In this document: positions 31,207 to 43,370 of the stretch, in pieces | How the letters are laid out: each line of letters begins with the position of its first letter | Position numbering within the stretch: position 1 is the stretch's first letter | Assembly: GCA_905221605.1 (NCBI GenBank) | Contig: CAJNDS010002181.1 | Coordinates: forward strand, 347,501 to 411,500 | DNA: 64,000 nucleotides | Reading direction: 5' to 3' | DNA from: Symbiodinium natans | Lineage: Eukaryota; Sar; Dinophyceae; Suessiales; Symbiodiniaceae | Position numbers and translations under genes: made by a program | Notes under the pieces: model-generated | The model's input: the letters and a program-made list of their open reading frames with translations, nothing else | Database searches by the model: none | What the model was told of the DNA's origin: nothing

Positions 31207-31292
31207 CGGCAAAGGCGCCCGGTCGTTGGAGCATGTCACTGGCCACATCGTCGTCAGCGCGATCCCCATCGACGACCTTAGCAGCCGAGGGC
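31207..31292 (-). CDS. Exon-like segment, unknown gene
   Basis: It reads SAAKVVDGDRADDDVASDML then QRPGAF, followed by an in-frame TAG, so it could be a terminal exon. Confidence 0.4.
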
Positions 31293-31299
31293 TTACAGA

Positions 31300-31700
31300 T
31301 GGATGTATGGTATAGTGAGAATATAGTGAAACTACAGCTAAAACTAAAGAGAAAATATAGAGAAAATTGTATGGAGGTATACTATTCTACAGTCTAGGGC
31401 ATCTGAAAGATCACAGTATATGGTATCTCTAGAGTATAATCAAGAGTGTAGATTCTAGAGTACATATATTCTAGAGTGGATTCTAGACTTTAGGGTTTTT
31501 TAAGGCTTACAGGGTAGAGGGGTTGGGGTTTAGTCGGCCCACATATGGAGTTTAAGATTGTTAAGGCGTAGGGTAGAGGGCTTCGGGTTTAGGGCGACCA
31601 ACGGAACGTCGCCGGCAGAGGCTAAAGCCATGCATCTGGGCTGACGATCGCTTAACATATGGGCGTCAACCGTAGAGCACTAAGGCTAAGTAAACGTTGA
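31300..31700. other. AT-rich unique tract
   Basis: Repeated TATAGTGA, TAGAGTAT and TTCTAGAGT motifs at 31310-31490. No gene recognised. Confidence 0.5.
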
Positions 31701-32309
31701 ACACCTAAACCCTAAACCCCCGAACCCTCAATCCTATAAACCCTAAACCCTACACCCCTAACCCCTAACCCCTAAACCCTGTCAGCCCTGCAACTCAGAG
31801 GTTGGATGATTCAAGGCCCGGACCCCTCTCTTGGAGGTTTAGGGTCAGGGTTTAGGGTTTCAGGGGTTTAGGGTTTATAAGGGTTTAGGGGTTTAGGGTT
31901 GAGGTTTAGGGTTTAGGGAAAACAAGATGTCTGCTGTATTTGAACTAACATTACAGGGCCAACAAGTATCCATAGTCATAGCCCGCCCCAAAGCCTAAAC
32001 TCCGAAGCCGCAATCCTAAACCCTAAACCCTAAAACCTAAAACCCTAAGCCCTAAACCCTAGACCCCACCCTAAACTTTGAAACCCTACAAATCCCAAAT
32101 CCCAATGCGCCCTGAACTCTGGACCCTTTTATCTCGGAGCCCCCTGCGCCTTTACTACACTTGAGCTGCAGGGCCTAGAAAGAGAGCGTCCCAAATCGCA
32201 GGCCCTAAGGGTTTAGGGTTTAGGGTTTCGGGTTTAGCGTTTCGGTTTAGGGCTTAGGGATGAGGGTTGAGGGTTTAGGATGTAGGGTTTGAACACAAGC
32301 ATCCCCCCC

Positions 32310-32401
32310 CCGAAGCAAAGCTCAAAGGCCCCAACGCTGCCGTTCGCGTCGAGGATGATGCCCGGCTGTGTGAGGGCCCGGCGGAGGCGAAAGCTATTGG
32401 C
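32310..32401 (-). CDS. Exon-like segment, unknown gene
   Basis: After AACAG it reads ANSFRLRRALTQPGIILDAN then GSVGAFELCF. Strong coding character; the 3' splice partner is unclear. Confidence 0.45.
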
Positions 32402-32599
32402 CTGTTTCCGGGGGTGGGGCTTAGGCTTACTTAATCCCCACTTTGGAGTAGATCCTTGAAAAAAAGTATATGCTTTCAATTTTCTAGGTATAAGTAGCTA
32501 TAATAGGAACACAGAAAGAAAAAAAGAAAAAGTATAGTAGTCCCAAACCCAGTAATTATTGAACTACTCTCAACTCTTATACACCCCGCGGACAACACG

Positions 32600-33010
32600 A
32601 ACCCCGAGAATCAATCCCCTAAAGCCCTGAAATCCTGAACCTGAAACCCTAAACAAGCCCCACGTCCGATACCCGAAAACCCTAAACCCCAAACCCTAAC
32701 CCCTTTATTTTACAATCGAAGCCCCAAAAAACCCTGAGCTCCTAAACAATAACCAATCCCTTAAACCCCCTGAATCCTGAAACTCTAACCCCCTTAAACC
32801 CTGAACCCTAAACCCCGCAACCCCAAAACCCCAAACCCTGAACCCCAAACCCTAAACCCCAAAACCCTTATCCCTAAACCCTAAACACCAAAACCCTTCT
32901 CCCTAAACCCTAAACACCAAAACCCTAACGCCAAACCCTAAACGCCAAAACCCCTGAACCCTAAACTCTAAACCCTGAACCATCCTAAACCCTAAATCCT
33001 CAAAACCCTG
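32600..33010. repeat. Degenerate CCCTAAA/CCCCAAA field
   Basis: About 400 bp of drifting heptamer and octamer variants, left of the exon 33024-33092. Confidence 0.85.
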
Positions 33011-33023
33011 GGCCCAATTTTGC

Positions 33024-33092
33024 CTGGGCCAAGGCTCGCAGCCGCACGCGCTCGAGGTCTCGGCTCTGGGCTTGCCAGGGAGACGCCAGGGC
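33024..33092 (-). CDS. Exon-like segment, unknown gene
   Basis: Exactly 23 codons ALASPWQAQSRDLERVRLRA then LAQ, between an AAACCCAG acceptor and a CAG/GC donor. Repeats of opposite sense on the two sides. Confidence 0.5.
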
Positions 33093-33097
33093 CTGGG

Positions 33098-33400
33098 TTT
33101 TTTTGGGTTTGGGGTTTGGGGTTTAGGGGTTTGGGGTTTGGAGTTTAGGGTTTAGGGTTTAGGGTTTCGGGTTTACTGCTATAGGCTATAGGGTTGAGGG
33201 TTTAGGGTTTGAGGTTCAGGGTTTGGGGTTTAGGGTTTGAGATTTAGGGTTTACGGCTTTAGGGTTGAAGTTTAGGGTTTAGGGCTTGGGGTGGAGGGTT
33301 TGGGGTAGGGGGTTTACAGCGTTTACGGCTTGGAGTTTGGGGAGTAGGGCTGCAAGTACCTGAGAAGGCGAAAGGCTGGGGTTTAGGGCCTCTGCAATAG
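33098..33400. repeat. Degenerate TTTAGGG/TTTGGGG field
   Basis: About 300 bp of variants, partner of 32600-33010. Confidence 0.85.
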
Positions 33401-33430
33401 ACAATGAGCCCTGTTACCTGCAGTTTTGAG

Positions 33431-33488
33431 TAAACCCTAAACCCTAAACCCTAAACCCTAAACCCTAAACCCTAAACCCTAAACCCTA
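33431..33488. repeat. CCCTAAA-sense array
   Basis: Eight units. A unique patch (33490-33600, open on minus as ELHTEDLLHLPLLFGAGAGS) separates it from TTTAGGG repeats at 33604-33655. Confidence 0.9.
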
Positions 33489-34220
33489 ATCTGTCGGTAA
33501 ATAGGGCCCCTTCCAGCCAGGGTGCTGCAGAGCTGGGTGCAGGTGAGCCAGCGCCGGCACCGAAGAGGAGAGGTAGATGAAGCAAGTCCTCAGTGTGGAG
33601 CTCTTGGGGTTTAGGGTTTAGGGTTTAGGGTTTAGGGTTTAGGGTTTAGGGTTTCGGGCACTTATAACCCAATTATAAGTCCACTTATAACCTACTTAGA
33701 GTAGGGGACGTAGAGGGCTTATAAGTACAGTCAGAACAGTTATACTTGGGTACCCTGAAGTACCCTGAAGTAGGGTCTCAGTGTAGGCTTTCAGGGTTTC
33801 GGGGTTCGGACCCAACCTTCGCCCCGTACTCCAACCAAAACAGCTACCCGTGTACAAATCCTGGGTCAACCTTGCTTGCAACCGCCTACAAGCCCCCTAT
33901 AGAACATCTCATATGCTACTTTCAAATCGTGCACAATAAATCCCAGTAAAAACGGCAAGGCAACCGTTACCCCCCACCTATACTGGGCATGGAGCCCTGG
34001 CGAAAACATACTGTGCACAGCTTGTTCGAATGATGACCAAATCAAAAGAAGAACATCTTTTCTGGACCCCTTCGCATGTCAGTGCTGGGCGGGGTGCTTG
34101 TCAGAGGGAAACAGTCAATTCTCTGGCCTGCAGCTTCTTGGCACACCCTAAACCCTAAACCCTAAGCCCTAAACTCTAAACACTAAACCCTAAGCACTAA
34201 ACCCTAAGCCCTAAACCCTA

Positions 34221-34335
34221 GCCACACCGCCCTCCGAGCCGCCCACCGGCCGTGCATTCGCCAGCCAGCCCACCGGTGAGGCGTCGCCAAGGAAGCCCCC
34301 GGCGCATAGTAGTACGGGGCCCTTGCAGATTGCAG
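34221..34335 (-). CDS. Exon-like segment, strand uncertain
   Basis: The minus strand reads GPVLLCAGGFLGDASPVGWL after TCTGCAAG. The plus strand reads TPPSEPPTGRAFASQPTGE with a GTGAGG donor. CCCTAAA left and TTTAGGG right. Confidence 0.35.
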
Positions 34336-34344
34336 ATGAGGTTG

Positions 34345-34480
34345 CTTAGGGTTTAGGGTTTAGGGTTTCGGTTTAGGGTTTAGGGTTTAGGGTTTAGGGT
34401 TTAGGGTTTAGGGTTTAGGGTTTAGGGTTTAGGGTTTAGGGTTTAGGGTTTAGGGTTTGGGTTTAGGGTTTAGGGTTTTG
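34345..34480. repeat. TTTAGGG-sense array
   Basis: About 19 units. Confidence 0.95.
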
Positions 34481-35272
34481 GGTGTAGGGTGAGCCTCTAC
34501 CCTGAATCCCCTAAACCTACACCATAAACACTGTCAACACTCTAAACCCTACAAACCCTATCAACCCAACAGTCCACCAGGTCCAAGAGCTAGGATTTGG
34601 GACACGCGCGCTGCAAAGATTCTGGGCACAAATGACAAGGCCTCAGGTTCGGGGATTATTGAACTTAATGAGTGTTCAGGGTTCAGGGTTCAGGGTTTAG
34701 GGTTTAGGGCCGGGTTTAGGGTTTAGGGTTTAGAGTTTGGGGTTTTCGGATTGACGGCTTAGGAAGTTCCGGGTTCAGGTTTGGCGGCTGGACTAAATGA
34801 AGGGGAGGTTTAGGGGGATGCAATGCAAACAACCCCCCCCCCCCCCACCACCCCCCAACCCAACCCTCCTCAACCCCCCCCCCCCCCCCCCGCGCCCCCC
34901 TCCCCCCGACCTCCCAACCCCACCTGAGCCCGAAACCCAAAACTCTGAACACCTCATTCCTTGATGCCCTCGCGGGCTCGAAGGTTTTGGGGCTTTAGGG
35001 TTCAGGGTTCAGGGTTTAGGGTTCCGAGCTTTAGGGCTTAGGGTTTAGGTAGGGATCACAGCTTTTGGGCTTACTGAGGGCTTAGGGCTTCTTGGCGCGT
35101 CAAAGTTACGGGCTCATGTTTAAGGGTTTGGCCCCTGACCCGAAACCCGGGCAACCCCAAACACTAGAACCCCAAACTGGATGGCGGCTCCTGCAGCACC
35201 TAAAGCCCTAAACCCTACACCCTAAACCCTAAACCCGAAACCCTAAACCCTAAATCCCAGACCCCACGCGGC

Positions 35273-35348
35273 CTGCACGATCTCCTCATCATGGCCTGGC
35301 TGCGTGTAGGCGCACCCGCAGCAGTGACCTTCCTCCGAGCCGAGGAGC
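35273..35348 (-). CDS. Exon-like segment, Cys-rich
   Basis: Seventy-six bases after a CTCCCAG acceptor read LLGSEEGHCCGCAYTQPGHD then EEIVQ, ending at a CAG/GC donor. CCCTAAA left and TTTAGGG right. The HCCGC cluster could bind metal. No family recognised. Confidence 0.5.
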
Positions 35349-35367
35349 CTGGGAGGTCCAGGTCTTT

Positions 35368-35750
35368 AAGTTTAGGGTTTAGGGTTTAGGGTTTAGGGTT
35401 TGGGGTTTTAGGGCTAGGGTTTAGGCTTTTCGGGCTTTAGGGTTTAGGGTTTTAGGGTTTAGGGGTCTGAGGGTTTAGGGGTCTTAGGGTTTAGGGTTTT
35501 AGGGTTTAGGGTTTAGGGGTCTTAGGGTTTAGGTTTTAGGGTTTAGGGTTTTGGGGTTTGGGAGTCTATGGGGTTTATGGGGCTTATGGGGTTTATGGGG
35601 TTTATGGGGTTTATGGCGTTTGTGGCGTTTCTGTGGTGTATAGGGTTCATATAGGGTGTGCATGATTTGTAGGGTTCTTGGGGTTTGTAGGGTTATATAG
35701 GGTTTGTAGGGTTTACATGTAGGGTTGTAGGGTTGATCGTGTGTATCAGG
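35368..35750. repeat. Degenerate TTTAGGG to GGGTTTATG field
   Basis: TTTAGGG repeats drift into GGGGTTTATGG and GGGTTTGTAGG units. Confidence 0.8.
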
Positions 35751-36599
35751 CTTTAGCGCTACTGCTCTTGACGCAATAGGCGGTTTCAGGAGGTTTCAGG
35801 AGGTGCAGGGAAAAACCACGTCTGGGAAAAAAAACCTGCCAGGCTTTAGAGAAGTTGCATAAGGTTTGGGTGCGGGGTTGTGATCGGGGCAAAAGGATTG
35901 AGAGGATTGGTGGGGCTCGTCAGGTTAGGATGTCGGTTCGATGTAGAGGACTGACAGGGTTTAGGGTCGACAGTACAGGTCCTACGCCCCATAACCCAAC
36001 ACCCCAAACCTATGACTAGGGTCTCCCTGCACCCTAAACCCTAAACCCTCAACCCGAATAAACCCTCAACCCTAAACCCCAAACCCGACACCCTAGATCC
36101 TGAAGCACGTTCAAAATCCAGTCTGTAGCCGGACAGTAGGGCTAGGCCTACGAAGCGTGTTCTCAGTAGTTTCTATGGGGTTTTACCTTGGACCCTTAAC
36201 ATTGTACCCTTGGGTTTGGGGAACCTTTTTCAAGATCCCTGAAGGAATATAAGGGCCATATGAGGAGTAGAGCAAGGGAAACCTTTAGGGGTACAGCCTT
36301 AGTGGTACGAGTCTTCATCCCTTGATAGTGAACTGGTTTAGGGTTTGAGGCTTAGGGACCTTGTACACCCCTTTGACAACCGCTGAAAATTTGGGGTTCC
36401 CTAAACTCTAAACGCTTAACCCACTGAACCCTGCCAGGGCTGAGGAGCGCCTGATCTCGTAACCAGCTCACCCAACAAGCCCTACCAGTCTTGAGATTCG
36501 CGCGCCGTGACCCTCGCGGAGGTTTTCACCTGTCGCTGCGCTCAGACGCGTCTTTGCCCAAAGCAGGGTTTAGGGTAGCGATACAGGGTTTATCCCTTG

Positions 36600-37075
36600 C
36601 ACACCCACATGATGGTCTCGGGCTCCTGGGCCCACAGCCCCCCCCCCCCCCCCCCCACCATGTCTCCCCTCAACCTAAAACCCTCACACCCTTAACCTAC
36701 ACCCTAAACATCCAGCACAGGCAGTCGGGGCTGAACCTGAAAACCCTAAACTTATGTAAACCCTATACCTTAAACCCAAAACCCTAACCCCCAAACCACA
36801 CCCACGCCACAGGGGGGGGGGGGGGGGCTGGGGTAGCACGGGCGGCCGGTCTCTTAAACCTTCAACCCCAAATCCTAACCCAACGCCCCAATCACACCAC
36901 GGGCCTAAACCTTAGACCCTCAACCCCGAACCCTAAACCCTAAACCTTAAACACTAAACCCTAACCCCCAACCCACACCTACACCACGGGGGGGGGGGGG
37001 GGGAACTTGGCCCTAAACCTTGAACCTTAAACCTAACCCCCCAACCACACCCACACCACAGGGGGGGGGGGAGGG
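36600..37075. repeat. Degenerate CCCTAAA field with three poly-G cassettes
   Basis: Three related cassettes (ACCACACCCACACCACAGGGG type) at about 36800, 36970 and 37045 carry poly-G runs; a tandem repeat of about 75-170 bp. Confidence 0.7.
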
Positions 37076-37461
37076 GGGATGACCCCCAAATTTGTCAGTT
37101 TGGGTTTCCGGTCTTTACCTGAAGCCAAAAACCCTAACCCGACTGTCAACAACTCTGCCCCAGACCCCAGACGCAGAATCCTTCTGGGGCGGGGTGTTCG
37201 AATTCGCCGCTGCCCCCTGTATAGATACGGTTGTGTAACGGGCTTTTGTCCTCATCACTCGTAAGACGCAAGTCCTGAAACCGTACAGCCCCAAAAAGCT
37301 GAGGAGTATTCCGCCCTGAAGCCCGAAAACTCTTAATTCGTAAGCCCATCTACCCCCCTAAACCCCTAACCCTAAACCCCTAAAACCCCAAACCCTAAAT
37401 TAACCCCTAAACCCCTAATCCCTAAGGCTCTGAACCCTGAATCCCTAAACCTGTGAACCCT

Positions 37462-37548
37462 GCGCACCCCTCCGCCATCCCTTTCGGCCTCCACTGCTGG
37501 GGGCAGCTTGCCGAGGCTCTGGAGGGCGGCGGCCGCGCCGGGACCCTC
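37462..37548 (-). CDS. Exon-like segment, strand uncertain
   Basis: Minus reads GPGAAAALQSLGKLPPAVEA then ERDGGGVRR. Plus reads HPSAIPFGLHCWGQLAEALE. CCCTAAA left. Confidence 0.35.
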
Positions 37549-37871
37549 ACAGAGCTGATTAGAAGGAACTCCCTATACTTCCATGAACCTAAAATAATTG
37601 AGTCGTTACAGTATATGAGTTCTAGTAATCTAATTATTATAGGTCCCCACAAGTATAAGGTGAGCTACGCTCCGGAACCCCAGCTGCTGGCTTGGCCCAG
37701 TGTGGAATCCTGCGCACTCGGAGGACGAAGCCCGGTCGCGAACTTCGACCCTGGCCTAGTTCATGTTTGGGATAGTATTTAAAAATCGTGTTTCTTTTAA
37801 ATAACTTCTTGAGTTCAAGTACCCTTAAACATGCAAACAGAAATACCTCACTCGGGTTTAGGGTTTAGGGT

Positions 37872-37949
37872 TTAGGCCGACGAAGTGGCGGCCTCCACAA
37901 GGTTGGCTGTCTCGGTTCCCAGCTGCGACGCCAGCCAGCTTGCAGCAGC
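37872..37949 (-). CDS. Possible terminal exon, unknown gene
   Basis: After TTGCCAG it reads AAASWLASQLGTETANLVEA then ATSSA and TAA, or it ends earlier at a GAG/GC donor. TTTAGGG-sense repeats on both sides. Confidence 0.4.
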   Translation of the reverse strand, partial: AAASWLASQLGTETANLVEAATSSA

Positions 37950-38698
37950 CTGGCAAGAGGATCTTTTTCGGGTTTAGGGTTCTTCGGCTTGAGCTTAGGG
38001 TTTAGGGTTTAGGGTTGAGGGTTTAGGGTTTAGGGCTACCGTATACCTGTCTAGATACAGAACGCCTGCAAAACCCCTCGCCCCCAACGAAAATCCAGAA
38101 ACTGACCACTCTTGAGACAACCCACTGGCCGTGGTCTTGTCGGGCGCAGGCCAGGGAACCTAAATCCTGAACCACAGACACAAGCTTTCCCTAAACCCTA
38201 AACCCTAAAACCCGACAACGCAGCATTGAGGACTCTAAAACTTGGTTTCAACAGGATGCTACGCGAGACGCGGTTTAGGATCCAGTGCGCCCGGCGCAAT
38301 TCCGAAGGATTTAGGGTTTAGGAAAATTTAGGGTTTAGGGTTTTTGTGTTTAGGGTCTAAACACCTAGGATTCTGGGTTCGAGTCGAGGGGATTGGGCTT
38401 AGATTCTGGTGCTCATCACACATCCTATGGTTGAAGGGGGACTGTGTGATGACATGAGAAGGAATCGCTTCTTAAAGCTACCTCTTGAGGAGACCCTGGT
38501 CGGAGACACTGACCAATCCCCTTGTAGTGTTAAGGGTTTAGGGCCTGGGTTTAGGGTTTAGGGCTAGGGTTTAGGGTTTATAAGGTTTAGGGTGTAGGGC
38601 AAACACTTCGCCAAGGCTCCTGCTCAAGGCCCCAGATGTTGAAGCCCCTCTACCGGTGCCAACGTCAATGGCCCGTAAACCCTGAGAGGCCCTGTACC

Positions 38699-38812
38699 TG
38701 AAGGGTCATTGATACTCAGAAGTAGGGTTATAAGTACCTGAAGTAAGGATCTAACCATAGCTACCCTATTTCTAGCCCTTCCTATAAGTACCCATGAACC
38801 CCCCAAGTACAT
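38699..38812. mobile_element. ACTTGGAGGTTC-family relic
   Basis: AGGGTTATAAGTACCTGAAG interior with right end AAGTACCCATGAACCCCCCA; left end degraded. Confidence 0.5.
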
Positions 38813-38869
38813 CCTACATCCCTAAACCCTAAACCCTAAACCCCAAACCCTAAACCCTAAACTTCAAAC

Positions 38870-38934
38870 CCTTCAGCCAGCCACATCGAACCGACCAGGG
38901 CCTCCTCCGCGCCACTCAGCTGCAACCGCTTCCT
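38870..38934 (-). CDS. Exon-like segment, unknown gene
   Basis: After GGGCCAG it reads KRLQLSGAEEALVGSMWLAE. CCCTAAA left and TTTAGGG right. Confidence 0.45.
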
Positions 38935-39170
38935 GGCCCAAAGCATGGGTTTAGGGTTTAGGGTTTAGGTTTAGGGTTTAGGGTTTCGGGTTTAGGGTTT
39001 AGGGTTAGGGTTTAGGGTTTGGGGCTTAGGGCGTAGGGCTCAGGGCTTTGGGGCTTAGATTGCTGAATCCGACTCCGAAACATAGTGGAAACCCGAAACG
39101 GCCAGTACTTCGGGGAACCAGCCACACACCATGGCTCAGGTATGGGCGGTTTACGAACATAATGGCCCCT

Positions 39171-39309
39171 ACTTGGAGGTTCATGGTACTTCGGAACCCA
39201 ATTGTAACTGTACCTATAACCCAATTGTAGCCCCATATTGGGGTACCCAAAGGGCTTAGAAGTGGGTTACAACTGCGCTTATAATTGGGTCATAAGTACC
39301 CTGAACCTC
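39171..39309. mobile_element. MITE-like element, ACTTGGAGGTTC family
   Basis: ACTTGGAGGTTCATGGTACT to a GTACCCTGAACCTC right end, about 139 bp. Confidence 0.65.
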
Positions 39310-39879
39310 ACATACCTTGTTGTAAGGACCACAAAAAGGTACCCCGAATTTCGGAAACCCCCATATCCTTACTATCCTTACCTCATGCACTGGACCCAAG
39401 AGTAAACTGGGAATGAAAAAGGGTGCCCGTTTTGGTTGAAAGGGGTTATAAGAGAACCTAGCCCCCAAAAAAAGGGGGAATAAGGGCCTACTCTGGGCCC
39501 TAGTGCATCCTCAGAATCTAAGGAACAAATTTCCCCTTCTTCCGGACATATAAATGGTCCTCTTCAGCCAAGAACCTTCTTTTAAAACCTTCCAAAATGC
39601 ACAGAAGGCCCTACAGACACGTACACCTAGACCCTCAACCCTAAAGCCCCAAAACTCCGGCCGCGTAGACCAAACCTAGACCCCGAACCCCAAACCCTCA
39701 ACCCTAAACCCTAAACATCCTATTGTTGGCAGCAACAACAAAAACGTGCCGAACCCTCTTCAGCACTGGAGAGTCGGACACCCAACAAAAAAACAAAAAC
39801 TAAACCTTACGGAAGCGCACAACCCCGGGGTTTAGGGTTTAGGGTTTAGGGTTTAGGGTTTAGGGTTTAGGGTTAGGGC

Positions 39880-40880
39880 GTGCCATGTATCCTCTTCCGT
39901 CCGGCAAGCGATGGGCAGAAAACTCGGGTGTCTCCAGTCTGATCGAGCCACTGTTCGGTGGAAGTTCAGTGCTGCAAGTGCCACGTGCCCGGCTAGCAAG
40001 GTGAAACCGAGTGTCTGTACAGCTGTCCCAGCTGTCAATCGGGCCGTAGCCTGTGCAGAAACAGCGGGCCGTGCAACAGGACGGGACAGTGAAAGTCGAA
40101 ATGCCCGCTTGGCATCTCGTGATATGTCATGCGTTTCAAAAATTCAATTCCCATGACATGCCAGCCAAAAGCAAAAACGGCTACGCCGTTCGAGCCCCAA
40201 ATCTGCATATGGGACTTGTCGGCTGAATTTCCAACAGGTGCAACACTGTTGGCAGTCGCGCCGAAGCGCGTTGAAGAAGGTATTCGATTGCATACCTCTT
40301 AGCATGCAGATCGCCTTTGCATCATAGTTCCCTCACCAGGAAGCAGGGTCGTGGGTCCTTGGACGCCGCAGTATGATCTCAAACCCAAGGTGACACTACC
40401 CCTTGCCCCTACATAAAGCTCCTCATGAGCATTGCAGGTCTTACTAGCTCTTGCTGAGATACCTCAAACCCCTCTAAAAACCACTTTGAGGGATTTCCAA
40501 GTGTGCCTGATTCCTCTATATCCTGCGAAGAAACAGCAGGTTCTTCTCGTCTATAAGAAATGCAAAGTGCCCGAGTACGAACGCGATCACTGACAACCGC
40601 ACCCAGTGCCCCATTACTACCAGCAGCTGGGGCGGGAGGGGGGGGGGTGGTGGGGGCCGGGGGGAGTTTCGGCTTTTCTTGTTGAGGGAGGAAGGATTCT
40701 TATAACAACTGCTATAACAAAAACTCTCAGCCCGGGAAATGCCATCTATTTGGGGAGACATGCCCACGATGAGCATCTTGGCCCTTGTTTCTCACTACAG
40801 GAACATCATGAACATCATGGCAGTGCCGCCCCCCCCCCCCCCCCCCCCCCCCCGTGCACATATCTAGTGACTAGTGTCGA
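39880..40880. other. Kilobase without telomere-like repeats
   Basis: One of the few host stretches this long without TTTAGGG. Both strands have open frames at 39853-40156 (minus includes TAGTAVQTLGFTLLAGHVAL). It contains a poly-C run at 40829-40853. I cannot decide whether it is coding. Confidence 0.4.
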
Positions 40881-42185
40881 GTTCAGGTGGGTTTAGGGTT
40901 TAGCCCTCAAGCGACAAGCAGGGTCACTTGTGCATGCTCAACCCGAATGAATGATGCGAGTGTGCATTTGAGTAACCAGCATCCTGTAACAAGGTTCGGG
41001 CTTCTGCACCCAAAGCCCCAAACGCAAAGAATCGGGTTGAGGCTTAGGGCTTGGGGTTTAGCGATGCGAAACTCCGAAGCCGGGATAGTGGATCTCGCTG
41101 CAGACAGGCATCTGAATTGTCGCAGAACTCAGTTGCGTCGGCGGGACCTTCGCCACCGATTCTTGCCTGAGTTTTGCCCGCCCCTGAGCCATACTCCTAT
41201 ACCCCTGGATCAAGGAATATTCCTGAAAGTATAACAAAGATGCAGCTCAATGATCCAGGGCCTCCTGCGGTCCCTCATAAGGGTTCAGGGTCCCGGGCCC
41301 TACCAACCCTAAACCTTAAACACTAAACCCTAAACCCTAGACCCCACACCCTAAACCCTAAACCCTAAGCCTACTGCAGGTCTCTTTCTAGCCAGCTGAG
41401 AGTTGGCACCTAAATTGCAGGCCCCAAACCCTAAACCCCACACCCTAAACCCTCTAAACCCTAAACCCTAAACCCCACACCCTAAACCCTCTAAACCCTA
41501 AACCCTAAACCCTAAACCCTAAACCCTGCCAGGAGGTCCGAAACATGCTACTCTTAAGCCGAGGTTCGCTAGCGACCCAGGAGGGAGACATGCTTGGGAT
41601 TTAGGGTTTAGGGTTTAGGGTTTAGGGTTTAGGGCTGAAGGTTGTCCTTTGGTTCGGTATGGTTGCAGGGTTTCGGGTTTGCACCCTTTGCTTCATTCTG
41701 AGCTAAACAAGGCGACCGTACATGGGCCCCCTGCTCCAGCAGGGGGCCAAGGACATTCCGAAAGTCTTACTCCAAGCCCGGATCATTTTTTTCGCGCCCT
41801 GGAGCCCCCTATCTAAGACCTCAAAGCCCCAGATTCGTTCCCTCGGAATACAACGGGTGCCCGTATAAGGGAACCCAAACCCTCAAAAGAAGTAAATAGT
41901 GAAGGCCGGGCCTACTTCGGGTCCTAGAGTCATCCTAAACCCTAACCCCTAAACCCTAAACCTAGAAGGTTGTAGAGCAGCCCCGGGTTCTGAAGTAACG
42001 GCCCAGTCGCTGCCTCCTTTTTCCATGGCCGTCACTGGTGCTGCCGCCTCAACCCGGTAGCTTCGCCCGTTGCCAGGTTTCACCTTTCAGGGTTTGAGGG
42101 TTTGAGGGCTTTACCCCTAAACCCTAGACCCTAATTAAACCCCAAACCCCTAATCCTTGCGCGTGGATGGGGCTCTCCCCTTGGC

Positions 42186-42272
42186 CTGGAACAGGTCCGG
42201 CCGGCTTTCAATGAAAGCTCGGAGATTTCCGAGCTCTTTCTGGAAGCGCTTGTTCCAGTTCTCAATCCACAC
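42186..42272 (-). CDS. Exon-like segment, possible terminal exon
   Basis: After a GAGCTTAG acceptor it reads VWIENWNKRFQKELGNLRAF then IESRPDLFQ, ending at a CAG/GC donor. If not spliced there, it continues to a TAG at 42150. The aromatic and charged pattern with FIESRPDLF resembles small winged-helix domains, but I cannot name the family. CCCTAAA left and TTTAGGG right. Confidence 0.55.
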
Positions 42273-42424
42273 CTAAGCTCAACTGTTTGTGGTTTAGGGT
42301 TTAGGGCTTGCATCTGAAATTCTGCATCCCCCTGCATCCCAACCTTACACTCACGTGTTGAGAGGGCATAAGGGTTTAGGGCTTGAGTCTGTAGCCTCTC
42401 TGCATATGTGTATATGCATATCTT

Positions 42425-42536
42425 TATATATATATATATATATGTATATTGACAGAGAGATAGATAGATACATGTATGTACGTAGCATTCTATGTGTATA
42501 TGTATATATATATATATATGTATGTATACATGCGAA
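42425..42536. repeat. TA/GTATA-rich microsatellite
   Basis: Alternating TA blocks with GTATGTA interruptions. Confidence 0.9.
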
Positions 42537-43206
42537 TATGGGAGAAAAGACCAGTGCACCGCATGATGAAGCCTATGGTAGTATCATGGCAGCCTCAAAA
42601 AGCCAAGAAATCCACAAAGCAAGCCAAGTAAACCCGAAACAACGCGAAACCAATGAAAGACCTGTAAATCCTAACCTCCTGAGCCTCCTAGCCTCCTAAA
42701 ACCATAGCCAGGCAGACCCTAGATCCAAATTAAAGCCCTGCTTGCAAGCCCTGACTCAACCCGAGATAGTATATAACCCGTCAAGCCCTGTAAACCAAGA
42801 GCCCTACAACCGATATAAACCCTAAGCCCTCGAAGCCCTCAACCTCTTTTCTTCCCTGAACCCTAAACGTTGGAATGCTAAACCTCTTTTCTTCAAGGCG
42901 AGTGGCGTAGCCTTTGCGTTCCGGTCGCGTGACCTGAACAGATCTAAGTGGCTTGAGGGCCACGTGCTTCGGGTGTTTAGGAAGTAATTGGGCCAATTAA
43001 GCCTGCCCTAAACCCCAAAGCGTAAACCCTAAACCCAACAAAACAAACCTTAACCCCTACGCCTTCAGGTGAGGGTTAGGGTGGGCTTGGAGGATCTAAA
43101 AAGGGAATCCTTGTTCCGCAAAGAGGTTTGTAACGCGAACTGAGCCTCTAAAGAAAAGGAGTCAGGGCCCACTATGGGTCCTAGTCATTCCAACCCCCAA
43201 GACCCG

Positions 43207-43345
43207 TCCTAAACCCTAAACCCTAAACCCTAAACCCTAAACCCTAAACCCTAAACCCTAAACCCTAAACCCTAAACCCTAAACCTTAAACCCTAAACCC
43301 TAAACCCTAGCCCTAAACCCTAAACCCGAAACTCCAAACCCTAAA
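43207..43345. repeat. CCCTAAA-sense array
   Basis: About 19 units. Confidence 0.95.
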
Positions 43346-43370
43346 CCCTCAGCCTACCGGGACCAGGAGC

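Noticed and set aside
42131-42559. A 142-codon minus frame as one protein
   Set aside because: Only its C-terminal part (42186-42272) looks coding; the rest is microsatellite and telomere-like translation.
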